This document shows positions 54,212-62,960 of a DNA stretch of 64,000 nt, in pieces. The DNA comes from Pseudomonadota bacterium. GTDB taxonomy: Bacteria; Desulfobacterota; Desulfovibrionia; Desulfovibrionales; Desulfovibrionaceae. The notes under the pieces are model-generated. The model made no database searches, was not told the origin of the DNA, and worked only from the letters and a program-made list of their open reading frames with translations. A program made the position numbers and the translations under genes. The stretch lies in the NCBI GenBank assembly GCA_023403845.1, contig JAEYDL010000020.1, positions 1 through 64,000 of the forward strand. Reading direction: 5' to 3'. The number at the start of each line of letters is the position of its first letter. The stretch's first letter is position 1.

Positions 54212-55348
54212 TCAGGAATGACGACGCAACGCCACGGCAATGGCGTCACATACGGATTCCACATCCTCACGACTCAGTCCGGGATGCAGGGGCAGCGTGA
54301 GAATCTCCCCATGCAGCTTCTCGGTCACAGGAAGAGATACCTGCCCGCCTCCGTACAGGGAAAGCAGGTGGTTGGGCTTATAGTGCTGTCCGGTGGGAAT
54401 CCCCACAGCATCAAGAGCGTCGAGCACCGTATTTCGAAGTCCGTTCAGGATACGCACCGGGAAAATATGTGGAATAATCCAGGCATCGGCATCCTGTGTA
54501 AACAGGGTAACTCCGTCCTGCCCGGCAAGACGTTCACGATACAGGTCCGCAAGCTCACGGCGTTTCGGCGCGAATTCCTCATCAAGGCGGCCAAGCTGCA
54601 CACGCCCGACGGCAGCCATGATATTGCTCATATGGTAGCGCCAGCCCTGCCGCGTTACGTCGAATTCCCAGCTTCTCTGCCCGGAGAACCGTTTTTCGGT
54701 ATCCTTTTCCACAGACAGAAGTCGTCCGTCTCTGGCAGCGTCCGCCACGGCCTGATTCGCAGTGACGATGCACCCGCCCTCGCCGCAGGTGATGTTCTTG
54801 ATTCCGTCGAAACTGAAACAGACCACGTCGCCGAAACTGCCTATCTTTTTCCCCTTGTACAGGCAACCGAAGGCGTGCGCGGCATCCTCGATGACCCGCA
54901 GTCCGTGCTCGCGCGCAAAGGCGTATACGCCGTCGAGATCTGCCGGATTGCTTGCGTAATGCACCGGCATGACGGCTCTGGTCCGCGGTGTGATGCGCCG
55001 GGCCGCATCTTCCAGATCGATGGTCGCGGTATCCTCGCGCACCTCGCAGGGCACCGGCACGGCTCCCGCTCCCCCAATAGCCTGAAACGAGGCCACGAAG
55101 GTCAGCGAGGGCACAAGCACTTCGGCGCCGCTTCCATGTCCGAGCACACCCTCCACAGCCAGATGCAGCGCGGCCGTACCGGAGTTGGCGGAAACGACGT
55201 GGGAAGCGGGCACGCCGAGATAGTCGGCCACTTCCGCCTCGAACCGCTGCACCTCCGACCCCATCCCCAGATACCCGTCTTCGCAGATGATCCGGCGCAC
55301 AGCCTCGGCTTCGGCTTCGCCGACGATGGAACGGGAAAGTCTCATCAT
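54212..55348 (-). CDS. DegT/DnrJ/EryC1-family sugar aminotransferase
   Basis: A 378-residue PLP aminotransferase acting on a keto-sugar nucleotide. The PLP lysine is present (K184 in FDGIKNITCGEGG), which separates it from RfbH-type C-3 dehydratases that have His there. Other landmarks are ANSGTAALHLAVE, VPSLTFVAS, IEDAAHAFGCLYKGKKIGSFGD and the C-terminal HYKPNHLLSLYGG. It is the last gene of the rfbF-rfbG-epimerase operon, so it likely aminates a CDP-6-deoxy-4-ketohexose. A ribosome-binding AAGGA sits 8-9 bases before the first of two ATGs. Confidence 0.87.
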   Translation of the reverse strand: MMRLSRSIVGEAEAEAVRRIICEDGYLGMGSEVQRFEAEVADYLGVPASHVVSANSGTAALHLAVEGVLGHGSGAEVLVPSLTFVASFQAIGGAGAVPVPCEVREDTATIDLEDAARRITPRTRAVMPVHYASNPADLDGVYAFAREHGLRVIEDAAHAFGCLYKGKKIGSFGDVVCFSFDGIKNITCGEGGCIVTANQAVADAARDGRLLSVEKDTEKRFSGQRSWEFDVTRQGWRYHMSNIMAAVGRVQLGRLDEEFAPKRRELADLYRERLAGQDGVTLFTQDADAWIIPHIFPVRILNGLRNTVLDALDAVGIPTGQHYKPNHLLSLYGGGQVSLPVTEKLHGEILTLPLHPGLSREDVESVCDAIAVALRRHS

Positions 55349-55402
55349 GATATGTATCCTTTCAGAAAAAAGGCAGGGAAAATCCCCGCCTTCATCAATA
55401 CG

Positions 55403-55849
55403 TTACCAGTGATAGGGAATCTCGGCAGCATCCCGTGGCCGCCGTTCCCCCTCGCTCGGGTCATGGGGCACGTCCGCACAATTGCAGATCAGCGCGGGCT
55501 GGCTCCCCAGAGCCGTAAAACCATACCAGATACGCGGAGGAATCCGTAAAAGACGGTACTGATCGGGGCGTCCCAGAACAGTTTCCATAACTGCGCCCCG
55601 GGTCGGCGAATCCGGCCGGTCATCATACAGCACGATCCTGAGCCTGCCCGCCGGCACCGCGAAATGCTGCGTCTGTACGGCATGCCGTTTCCAGGCCTTG
55701 ACGCTGCCCGGCTCCACTTCGGAAAAGTACAGCTCGCCGAACGAGCGAAACAGAGGCGAATCGGCCCGCAGCATGTGCAATACAGGGCCGCCATCCGCAG
55801 GAATGATGCGCAGATCCTGCAATACCACGCCATCAATAACGGATTTCAT
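55403..55849 (-). CDS. RmlC-like cupin, probable keto-sugar epimerase
   Basis: A 148-residue cupin-fold protein resembling dTDP-4-dehydrorhamnose 3,5-epimerase, but about 35 residues shorter than RmlC. Visible are FRSFGELYFSEVEPGSVKAWKRHAVQTQHFAVPAGRLRIVLYDDRPDSPT and RIPPRIWYGFTALG. It probably epimerises, or simply binds, the 4-keto-6-deoxy intermediate from RfbG. It overlaps rfbG by 17 bases, indicating tight coupling. Confidence 0.75.
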   Translation of the reverse strand: MKSVIDGVVLQDLRIIPADGGPVLHMLRADSPLFRSFGELYFSEVEPGSVKAWKRHAVQTQHFAVPAGRLRIVLYDDRPDSPTRGAVMETVLGRPDQYRLLRIPPRIWYGFTALGSQPALICNCADVPHDPSEGERRPRDAAEIPYHW

Positions 55850-56996
55850 CGGAACTCCACGGCAAATGCAACGCGGCGGCCTGACGGCAATAGTCCTCGA
55901 TCTGACTTTGCGTCACGGCATACATGCCCTCACCCTTCTGCCCGTAAAAGGCCTCGTACCAGGCGGCGGTAAACCGCATGGTCGTATCGAAATCCATGGT
56001 TGCGCGCCAGTTCAGACAGGCAAGCGCCTTGTCGCAGCACAGCTTGAGCAAGGTGCATTCCTTCATGCCGGCGTGACCGGCCAGATCCATCTTGCTGGAA
56101 AAACCTTTCCAGTACCCCTCAAGCGAACGAACCACATCCCCCACGGTCCGGCTGACATCGGAGGAAGGCCCAAAGTTGAACGCCTCCCCATCCAGCCGGA
56201 AGCCGTCGATGCAGCCATCTCCGCAGTCGGGACGTCCCTCCTCCGCTCCTTTCCGTGCGGCGAACAGCTTCGCGCCCAGCCAGAGATAACCGGACAGAGG
56301 TTCAAGCACGTGCTGCCAAGGCCGCGTGGCATACGGACTCCGGATTTCCACGGGTTTTCCCGCACTCCAGGCCCGGGCGCAGTCCGGAACGATGCGATCG
56401 GCGGCCCAGTCTCCGCCACCTATGACGTTTCCCGCCCGGGTCGTGGCGCAACACGGCGTCCCCTCACCGGAAAAAAACGATTTGAAATAGGAGTGCGCAA
56501 TGATTTCGGCACAGCCCTTGGACGCGCTGTAGGGATCGTACCCGCCGAGATGATCGGTCTCACGATACCCCCACACCCATTCGTCGTTGCGGTAGGCCTT
56601 GTCGCTGGTGATGGACACCACGGCCTGCACGGAAGGCGTCACGCGCACGGCCTCAAGAATGTTGAGCGTGCCCATGGCGTTGATTTCGATGGTTGCGGCA
56701 GGATCTTCATAAGAAGCCCGCACCAGCGCCTGCGCGGCAAGATGAAAGACGATTTCCGGCTGAAACTCCTGCATGACCGCGACAAGAGCCTTGCGATCGC
56801 GCACGTCGCCCCGGTAATCGCGGATGCGATCCGCGAGGCCGATGACGTCAAAGTGCGCGGGGCTGGTAGGCACGCCGTCGGAGAAACCCGCTACTTCGGC
56901 CCCCAGTCCAAGCAGCCACGCCGTCAGCCACGATCCCTTGAAACCAGTGTGCCCGGTGACAAGCACCCGGCGTCCTGCGTAAACATGACCGAACAT
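55833..56996 (-). CDS. rfbG: CDP-glucose 4,6-dehydratase
   Basis: A 387-residue extended SDR enzyme converting CDP-glucose to CDP-4-keto-6-deoxyglucose. It shows the nucleotide-binding GHTGFKGSWLTAWLLGLGAEV, HLAAQALVRASY, SITSDKAYRNDEW and the catalytic YSASK (Y156, K160). The segments GYRETDHLGGYDPYSASKGCAE and RAGNVIGGGDWAADRIVPD are diagnostic for RfbG. It follows rfbF by 42 bases. Confidence 0.92.
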   Translation of the reverse strand: MFGHVYAGRRVLVTGHTGFKGSWLTAWLLGLGAEVAGFSDGVPTSPAHFDVIGLADRIRDYRGDVRDRKALVAVMQEFQPEIVFHLAAQALVRASYEDPAATIEINAMGTLNILEAVRVTPSVQAVVSITSDKAYRNDEWVWGYRETDHLGGYDPYSASKGCAEIIAHSYFKSFFSGEGTPCCATTRAGNVIGGGDWAADRIVPDCARAWSAGKPVEIRSPYATRPWQHVLEPLSGYLWLGAKLFAARKGAEEGRPDCGDGCIDGFRLDGEAFNFGPSSDVSRTVGDVVRSLEGYWKGFSSKMDLAGHAGMKECTLLKLCCDKALACLNWRATMDFDTTMRFTAAWYEAFYGQKGEGMYAVTQSQIEDYCRQAAALHLPWSSDEIRY

Positions 56997-57038
56997 ATTC
57001 TTTCCTTATCGCAGACCTTGACGTTCTCCCACCGCGCC

Positions 57039-57809
57039 CTACCGCATCCAGGGGGCATCACCCCTGTCCCAGAGGGCATTGAGCGCCTGCGCGTCGCGCA
57101 ACGTATCCATGCACTGCCAGAATCCGCCATGCCGGTACATGGACAGCTGTCCTTCGGCAGCCAGCCTTTCCAGAGGCTCTTTCTCCAGATCGCAGGATTC
57201 GTCCGCGGACAGATAGTCGAGAAATTCCCGCTTGAATACGAAAAAGCCGCAGTTGATGTACTCGTCCAGCATGGGCTTTTCCTGCCAGGACAGAATGTTT
57301 CCCCTGTCGTCGGTTTTCACCGCGCCAAAACGGGAAGGCATACGCACGCCCGTAAACGTCCCGATCTTGCCAGAACGGATGTGGAAATCCACCAGAGCAT
57401 CAATATCGATGTCCGACACCCCGTCGCCGTACGTAACCATGAAACGATCCGTATCAATGTGCTGGGCGATGCGCTTGATCCGCGCCCCCTTGAGGGTTTC
57501 CTGCCCGGTATCGGACATTGTCACGCGCCAGTCTGTAATCTGGGCAGTGGGATAATACGTCGTTTCCCCGGTGGCCAGATCAACGGAAAAATCAGCGTTG
57601 CGCATCCGATAGTCATGGAAATACTGCTTGATGACTTCGCCCTTGTAGCCGAGGGGCAGCACGAAGTCCTTATGGCCGTAACGCGCGTACATGGACATGA
57701 TGTGCCACAATACGGGGCGTCCACCGATTTCCACCATCGGCTTGGGCTTGAACTCGGTCTCTTCGCGCAACCGCGTTCCCTTGCCGCCGCACAGGATAAT
57801 AACTTTCAT
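57039..57809 (-). CDS. rfbF: glucose-1-phosphate cytidylyltransferase
   Basis: A 256-residue nucleotidyltransferase making CDP-glucose from glucose 1-phosphate and CTP, the first step for CDP-deoxyhexoses. It shows MKVIILCGGKGTRLREETEFKPKPMVEIGGRPVLWHIMSMYARYG, then YFHDY, TGQETLKGARIKRI and VTYGDGVSDID. First gene of the operon. With the phosphomutase at 4580 supplying glucose 1-phosphate, the pathway to a CDP-6-deoxy sugar is complete in the window. Confidence 0.93.
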   Translation of the reverse strand: MKVIILCGGKGTRLREETEFKPKPMVEIGGRPVLWHIMSMYARYGHKDFVLPLGYKGEVIKQYFHDYRMRNADFSVDLATGETTYYPTAQITDWRVTMSDTGQETLKGARIKRIAQHIDTDRFMVTYGDGVSDIDIDALVDFHIRSGKIGTFTGVRMPSRFGAVKTDDRGNILSWQEKPMLDEYINCGFFVFKREFLDYLSADESCDLEKEPLERLAAEGQLSMYRHGGFWQCMDTLRDAQALNALWDRGDAPWMR

Positions 57810-57959
57810 GGACTTGCCTCATTGTTCCGAATATAAAACTCCCGGAACGTCGTTTCCGACCCGGAGTCCGGGTAGTCTAGCAAAACCCGTCACAAAGGTG
57901 AATCCCCGCAACGGGTCTGATTTTCCTATCCCGGCGGGATAACTGAACTGGAGAATTCC

Positions 57960-58379
57960 ATGCTTGATGCACTGAAAAAGAAACTCGAACATGACGACAA
58001 GTACGCCGAGCTTACGGGCGTGGAAATCGTCGAGGCAAGAAGGGGCTACGGCAAGGTACGCCTTCCCTATGCGGAAAAGATCATGAATTCCGTCGGCATT
58101 CCACACGGGGGAGCCCTGTTTACCATTGCCGACATGGCCTTTGCCGTGGCCGCCAATTACGGACAGGAAGAAGTGATGGTCAGCACCAATGCCAACATAT
58201 CCTTCATCAAGGGCGCAAAACGGGGTCCTCTCGTGGCCGAAGGCAGATTCATCAACGGAGGTCGTCGTCTTGCCACCTATGCGGTGGAAATCCTCGACGG
58301 CGAAGGCACCATCGTCGCGGCCGCCATGATCAGCGGCTATCGGCTGGATGCTCCCGTCTTTCCCGAAAAACAGGACTAG
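57960..58379 (+). CDS. PaaI-family hotdog thioesterase
   Basis: A 139-residue hotdog-fold thioesterase. It carries GIPHGGALFTIADMAFAVAANYG with the active-site HGG region and STNANISFIKGAKRG, as in PaaI. It would hydrolyse an acyl-CoA; the substrate cannot be read. The ATG at 57960 follows GGAG by about 8 bases. Its TAG stop shares a CTAG palindrome with the stop of the gene on the other strand. Confidence 0.85.
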   Translation: MLDALKKKLEHDDKYAELTGVEIVEARRGYGKVRLPYAEKIMNSVGIPHGGALFTIADMAFAVAANYGQEEVMVSTNANISFIKGAKRGPLVAEGRFINGGRRLATYAVEILDGEGTIVAAAMISGYRLDAPVFPEKQD

Positions 58380-60766
58380 GCCTCCCCGGCTTTGAGCAGC
58401 GCCTCGCGGGCTTCGGCCTTTCGGCCGAGCACCTCGAGGGCGCGGGCCAGCACAAGCCATCCCTTCCGATGATCCGGACGCCTCGCCACGCTCTGGCGGG
58501 CAAGCGCCTCGGCCAGTTCAGGATCTTCGCCCCCATCCAGATAAAGCCCGGCCATAAGGCTCAGAGCAGCAGCATCGCGAGGGTTGCGCAACAGGGCCTG
58601 ATGCAGATGTTCCCGAGCCAGCTCCTGCCTGCCCTCATGCAGGGCAAGCAAAGCCAGATGCCGGAACGGCAAGGGACTGCCGGCATCCAGAGCTGCCGCC
58701 GACTCGTAGCGGGAACGGGCCTCGTCGGGGTTGCCTGCGGCTTCAGCCAGCTGTCCGAGCCGGACCTCCGCATACATATGATCGGGCGCAAGCTCCAGAC
58801 AGGTCCGGAAATGTTCCGCGGCCGCAGCCGTATCGTGCAGCGTCTGGCACACAGCCCCCAGATTGTACGCAAGCGTGGGATCTTCCGGAGTCCGCTTCAA
58901 GGCTTCCTCAAAAAAGCCGCGTGCTTCCGCATGCCGGCCCAGAGTCGCCATGCACACGCCGAGCGAATTCCAGGCCAGCGCATTGTCTTCGTCGGCCAGC
59001 AGGGCCAGCTTGTACTCCTCAATGGCTCCGAACACGTCTCCCCGCGAATGGCGCTTGTCCGCGCTGATGTTCATGGCCAGCGAACCAAACAGACCGACGT
59101 GCGGTGCGGGCAAAAGGAGACCGTATTCCAGCGCCTTTCTGGAACATTCGATCATATCCGCCGGTCTGAAGCGCAGGAACGGCCAGCAGGCAAGCCCCGC
59201 GCCGAGACGGACACCCAGACGCGCGGCAGCCTCCCCGCACAATGTCTCGTACTGCGACTTCAACCTGGCGGCGTCCAGATCGGGATGACAAAAAATCAGA
59301 CTGTTCAGACCGAACCGTCCGCCAAGCACGGCCCCATTCCCCGACTGCACGAAGGCTTCCCGGCACAGTCCGGCCACCTGAGCCATAAGATGTTCCGGCT
59401 GCGCCGCCGGGCGGATGATCGAATCGTCGTCCCGGACCCGTGCGAGATCCACATGCAGCAGGGCCAGTCCGAACCGCTCATGGCCGACGCAGGTCTGAGC
59501 CAGCCGGGCCAGAAAATCTCCATGCCGCAAAAGTCCGGTCAGAGGATCAGGGCGATGCGAGACGCCATCCTCTTCATGCGCGGAGGGTGCCAGAGACAAG
59601 GTCCGTTCCTCGGGCAAAAGGGTCAGGGCATCTCCGGGTTCGAGCTGCCACGCAGGATCGCCAAGATGGAGTATCTCCGCCACCGAATCGAATTCGCGGA
59701 CCTCAAGCAGGACGATCTCCCCCTTGTACAGCGGCTGCAGGCTTTCGCCGTCCTCCCTGCCGCGCACGGAATAATTGACGGACCAGACCGAGAACCTCTG
59801 CCCTTCCCGGGCTCCAACGGCATGGCCAAGACTCGTCAGCACACGGGAAAAGGGGAAAACCTGCCGCACGCATCCCCCCTCAAGCAACAGGCGGCCATAC
59901 CCCATGACCCGCACAGGCTGGAGTCCTTCCGGTCTGGTTCGCGCCACGTCGGCGGCCAGTTCCGCCTTGTGCAACAGGATACGCGGCTGCTCCTCCACAT
60001 GCCGTTGCCGCACTCCGTCCATATCCTGCGGGAAAAGTGCATATCCGGCGCAGGTCATCACTCCGAGCCGGCGTCCGGTCAGAGGATCGGGCAAGCGCAC
60101 CTGATCCAGTCTGCGCACCAGATCCGCGGCCAGCGCCTCGCATTCCGGACGCGAGGCCCCCGGTACGAAGGCGGCAAAGGAACAGTCGCCAGTCCGGGCG
60201 CCGAGAACCTGTCCGGGCAAACCGGAGGCAAAGGCGGCAGCCATGGCAGCGGCCAGCCTGTCCGCAAAGCCATAGCCGGCATTCCGGGCCACCTCGCGCA
60301 GTCCGTCGAAACTGACTACAATCAGTCCCATGCTGCCGCTGAAGGTGCGCGGATCCTCCTCGCCGCCGAAACCACGGGCAAAGGAGGAGCGGATATTTTC
60401 CGTTTCCTGCAGCAGACGCTCCAGAAGCACCTGCCGCGTCGACAATCCTGTCAGGGCATCCAGCCGTCCGCACTTGTACAATTCGAGATTTTCAAGGCAC
60501 AGCGCCGCGATTCCGGGCAAAGACGGCAACAGGGCCGCAACCCGGTCGCCATCAGAAATACGGGCCATGAAGACGCCGAGCAAGTTGCCCCGCAAGACAA
60601 GCGGCAGCAACAGCTTGCCTTCTTCCGGCAACCATTCGGGGTTTGCAGTCCGGACTTCCTGCGGGAAATAGACCGCGTGCGTTTCAAAAGGGAGAATCCG
60701 GCCAAGGCATTCGCACAGCCTCTGCTCCAGTTCAAGCAGATCCCGGCGGACGAGGGCATGCTTCAT
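58376..60766 (-). CDS. protein with two degenerate GGDEF domains and C-terminal TPR repeats
   Basis: A 796-residue protein. A GAF-like N-terminus (about 1-100) is followed by a first GGDEF-like domain (about 103-262) where GGDEF reads RTGDCSF (191-197). A linker of about 140 residues precedes a second GGDEF-like domain (about 408-560) reading GGRFGLNSL (482-490). About six TPR units follow (565-796), with GAIEEYKLALLADEDNALAWNSLG typical. Neither GGDEF has the residues needed to make c-di-GMP, so it should bind nucleotide or serve as a scaffold. No membrane segment. The start at 60766 has only a weak ribosome-binding site. Function unknown. Confidence 0.75.
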   Translation of the reverse strand: MKHALVRRDLLELEQRLCECLGRILPFETHAVYFPQEVRTANPEWLPEEGKLLLPLVLRGNLLGVFMARISDGDRVAALLPSLPGIAALCLENLELYKCGRLDALTGLSTRQVLLERLLQETENIRSSFARGFGGEEDPRTFSGSMGLIVVSFDGLREVARNAGYGFADRLAAAMAAAFASGLPGQVLGARTGDCSFAAFVPGASRPECEALAADLVRRLDQVRLPDPLTGRRLGVMTCAGYALFPQDMDGVRQRHVEEQPRILLHKAELAADVARTRPEGLQPVRVMGYGRLLLEGGCVRQVFPFSRVLTSLGHAVGAREGQRFSVWSVNYSVRGREDGESLQPLYKGEIVLLEVREFDSVAEILHLGDPAWQLEPGDALTLLPEERTLSLAPSAHEEDGVSHRPDPLTGLLRHGDFLARLAQTCVGHERFGLALLHVDLARVRDDDSIIRPAAQPEHLMAQVAGLCREAFVQSGNGAVLGGRFGLNSLIFCHPDLDAARLKSQYETLCGEAAARLGVRLGAGLACWPFLRFRPADMIECSRKALEYGLLLPAPHVGLFGSLAMNISADKRHSRGDVFGAIEEYKLALLADEDNALAWNSLGVCMATLGRHAEARGFFEEALKRTPEDPTLAYNLGAVCQTLHDTAAAAEHFRTCLELAPDHMYAEVRLGQLAEAAGNPDEARSRYESAAALDAGSPLPFRHLALLALHEGRQELAREHLHQALLRNPRDAAALSLMAGLYLDGGEDPELAEALARQSVARRPDHRKGWLVLARALEVLGRKAEAREALLKAGEA

Positions 60767-60779
60767 TCTTTTATCCCGT

Positions 60780-60824
60780 GAAAAAAGGAGGCGAAACGCC
60801 CTTCCCTGCGGAAAGGCGTCCGCC
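60780..60824 (-). terminator. terminator of hisHF
   Basis: A long, slightly imperfect stem on the minus strand (arms 60809-60824 and 60790-60805) is followed by TCCTTTTTT. It begins about 18 bases after the hisF stop. Confidence 0.75.
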
Positions 60825-60841
60825 GAAAACGAGAGGGAAAC

Positions 60842-61621
60842 CTACCAGTGGCGGCGGACAGGCACGCCGTGAGCGGCCATATACTCTTTCAGCTCCCCAA
60901 TGGAGTATTCGCCGTAGTGAACGATGGAGGCTATCAGTGCGGCCGAGGCCCGACCTTCGGTTACGGCCTCGACCATATGGGCGGGACTGCCCGCCCCTCC
61001 GGACGCGATGACGGGAATCGTCACGGTGTCGCTGATCAGCCGGGTCAATCTGAGCTCATAGCCGTCCCTGGTGCCGTCGGCGTCGATGGAGTTGACGCAC
61101 AGCTCTCCGGCGCCCAACTCCTCGCAGCGTCTCGCCCAGGCCAGAGCATCCAGCCCCATGGGCGTCCGCCCGCCGTGGATGACGATCTCGTACCCGGAAG
61201 GAATGGTCTCCGTCACCGGAACTCTCCTGACGTCCATGCCGACGACCACGGCCTGGGAACCGAATGCCTCGGCTCCTTCGGCAATAATGCGCGGATTCCT
61301 GACGGCAGCGGAGTTGACCGAAATTTTCTCCGCTCCGGCCAGCAGCACGGCCCGCATGTCCTGCACGGAAGAAATCCCGCCTCCCACCGAAAAGGGAATG
61401 AAGATTTCCGAGGCCACCTTCTCCACCACATCGAGAAAGATGCCCCGCGCCTCATGCGAAGCCGTGATGTCGTAAAAAACGATCTCGTCGGCTCCGCTTT
61501 CGTAATAGTGCCGTGCCGTTTCAACAGGATCGCCGATATCCTCGTTGCCTTCGAAACGGATCCCCTTGGTAAGCCGTCCATTCCGCACATCCAGACAGGG
61601 AATGACCCGTTTCGTCAGCAT
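60842..61621 (-). CDS. hisF: imidazole glycerol phosphate synthase subunit HisF
   Basis: A 259-residue TIM-barrel cyclase which, with HisH-supplied ammonia, forms imidazole glycerol phosphate and AICAR in histidine synthesis. The two catalytic aspartates are seen in IPCLDVRNGR and VNSIDADGTRDGYE. The phosphate loops are FSVGGGIS and ASGGAGSPAHM. The first loop reads KGIRFEGNEDIGDP, divergent from the common KGVNF form. The start at 61621 overlaps hisH by seven bases; the in-frame ATG eight codons upstream lies in hisH. No other his genes are nearby. Confidence 0.9.
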   Translation of the reverse strand: MLTKRVIPCLDVRNGRLTKGIRFEGNEDIGDPVETARHYYESGADEIVFYDITASHEARGIFLDVVEKVASEIFIPFSVGGGISSVQDMRAVLLAGAEKISVNSAAVRNPRIIAEGAEAFGSQAVVVGMDVRRVPVTETIPSGYEIVIHGGRTPMGLDALAWARRCEELGAGELCVNSIDADGTRDGYELRLTRLISDTVTIPVIASGGAGSPAHMVEAVTEGRASAALIASIVHYGEYSIGELKEYMAAHGVPVRRHW

Positions 61622-62259
61622 GTCCGGCCCCCCCTTTCCCGACACCAGGCGTAAAAATTGGAAAGCAGACGCAATCCGGGCCTGCCACTCTTTTCAGGAT
61701 GGAACTGCACGGCCCACAAGCCGTCCTGCCCGTAAGCCGCGCAGAATTCCGTGCCATAGGCACTGACGGCAATAACCTTTTCGGGCGCGGTCCGAACATA
61801 ATAACTATGCACGAAATAAAAGGCCGCGTCTTCCGGGATGCCGTCGAACAGGACGCTGGGGCGCCGGTGCAGGAGCGTATTCCAGCCCATGTGCGGGATG
61901 CGGATCGGCACACCGGCCTCGTCCAGCATTCCCTCGTCAAATCGTACGCATTCCCCGCGCACCAGTCCAAGGGTCGGCGTATCGTTCTCGTCGCTGCGGT
62001 CCAGCATGATCTGACATCCGAGGCAGATGCCCAGCAGAGGACGTCCCGATGCCACGACATCGCGCAGAACGGCGTCAAGGCCGGACTCCCCCAGCTGGCG
62101 CATGGCCTGTCCCGCAGCACCCACTCCAGGAAAAATGACTCCGGCGGCACTCTTGACGATCGCCGGGTCCGCCGTAATGACGCAGGGTATTCCCAGATGT
62201 TCCAGCGCACGTCGCACGCTGGTCTGATTCCCCGCCTTGTAGTCAAGAATTGCAAGCAT
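61615..62259 (-). CDS. hisH: imidazole glycerol phosphate synthase subunit HisH
   Basis: A 214-residue glutamine amidotransferase that makes ammonia for HisF. It begins MLAILDYKAGNQTSVRRAL. The catalytic triad is visible: Cys in LGICLGCQIML, His and Glu in WAVQFHPEKSG. HPHMGWN-type segment IPHMGWNTLL is present. The start at 62259 is chosen by family length; its ribosome-binding site is weak. Coupled to hisF. In some genomes a HisH/HisF pair serves LPS sugar amidination instead, but no WbpG-like partner is seen here. Confidence 0.88.
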   Translation of the reverse strand: MLAILDYKAGNQTSVRRALEHLGIPCVITADPAIVKSAAGVIFPGVGAAGQAMRQLGESGLDAVLRDVVASGRPLLGICLGCQIMLDRSDENDTPTLGLVRGECVRFDEGMLDEAGVPIRIPHMGWNTLLHRRPSVLFDGIPEDAAFYFVHSYYVRTAPEKVIAVSAYGTEFCAAYGQDGLWAVQFHPEKSGRPGLRLLSNFYAWCRERGGRTC

Positions 62260-62832
62260 AGACCGATCCCGATAAGAAGAACATTGAAGATAGCCATTTT
62301 TTTTACAGGAAAGTCCCGACAGAGACAAGCAAGCGTACAGGACCTCTACGCGGCCTCTCCACCTTGTCTTCAGTGCCATCCGGCGCACTGCTGCTCCCGA
62401 AAGGAGTTCCAGACCGACTTCTTTCCCTTAAGACAATCTTTTTAGGGACATTTGGCCGTTCTTTCGGCGCACATATCGCGCAACGCGTCAGCTATAAGAA
62501 CACAACATGTTAAAATTATTTTATAAAAAAATAGACAGACACATCCGGAAACGCGTTTCCGGCCTTCGCCAGCCCGTCGTCATGCCGGGTTCGACAGGAC
62601 GGGCAGGGACCGCCGGCCTTCGAACATGGCCGTTCGTGAAAAAGAGAGGATTCGGAGAGCCCACCGCTTCGACCCCAGCCAGCCCCGGCACGTCATATGC
62701 CCCATTCCCGCAGTCCAAACAAAACTCAATGTAATCCGCCAGGAAAGAGAAACAAAGAATGCCATGCGGCGGCCTGCTTGCGACTCCGCTCCATGATCTT
62801 GCGGCATCTTCCCCTTCAAATTCCGGGTCAGG
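62260..62832. other. intergenic region upstream of hisH, with an 18-bp palindrome
   Basis: No gene is supported. A 118-residue minus-strand ORF (62521-62877) has no ribosome-binding site or familiar sequence. An AT-rich stretch (62505-62535) lies beside the perfect palindrome at 62545-62562. Confidence 0.5.
62545..62562. promoter_or_regulatory. 18-bp perfect palindrome, operator-like
   Basis: CCGGAAACGCGTTTCCGG is its own reverse complement with a central CG, the style of LacI/GalR-family operators. It is about 285 bases upstream of hisH and 400 bases upstream of rlpA, so its target is unclear. Confidence 0.45.
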
Positions 62833-62861
62833 TTGACAGAATTTGTTCCTGCAGATAACTT
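62833..62861 (+). promoter_or_regulatory. sigma-70 promoter of rlpA
   Basis: TTGACA (62833-62838), a 17-base spacer and TAACTT (62856-62861) match the sigma-70 consensus well. The rlpA start lies about 100 bases downstream. Confidence 0.65.
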
Positions 62862-62960
62862 TCGCCAAGTATTGCACTCCTTAAGAGAAAACTCAGGCAT
62901 GTCCCCTCTTCGCTTCATGCTCCTCAACTCGGGACGTTCCAGTAAACTCCAAGGATTTCC

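Noticed and set aside
62521..62877. 118-codon minus-strand ORF upstream of hisH
   Set aside because: It has no ribosome-binding site and no familiar sequence, crosses the rlpA promoter and contains the 18-bp palindrome.
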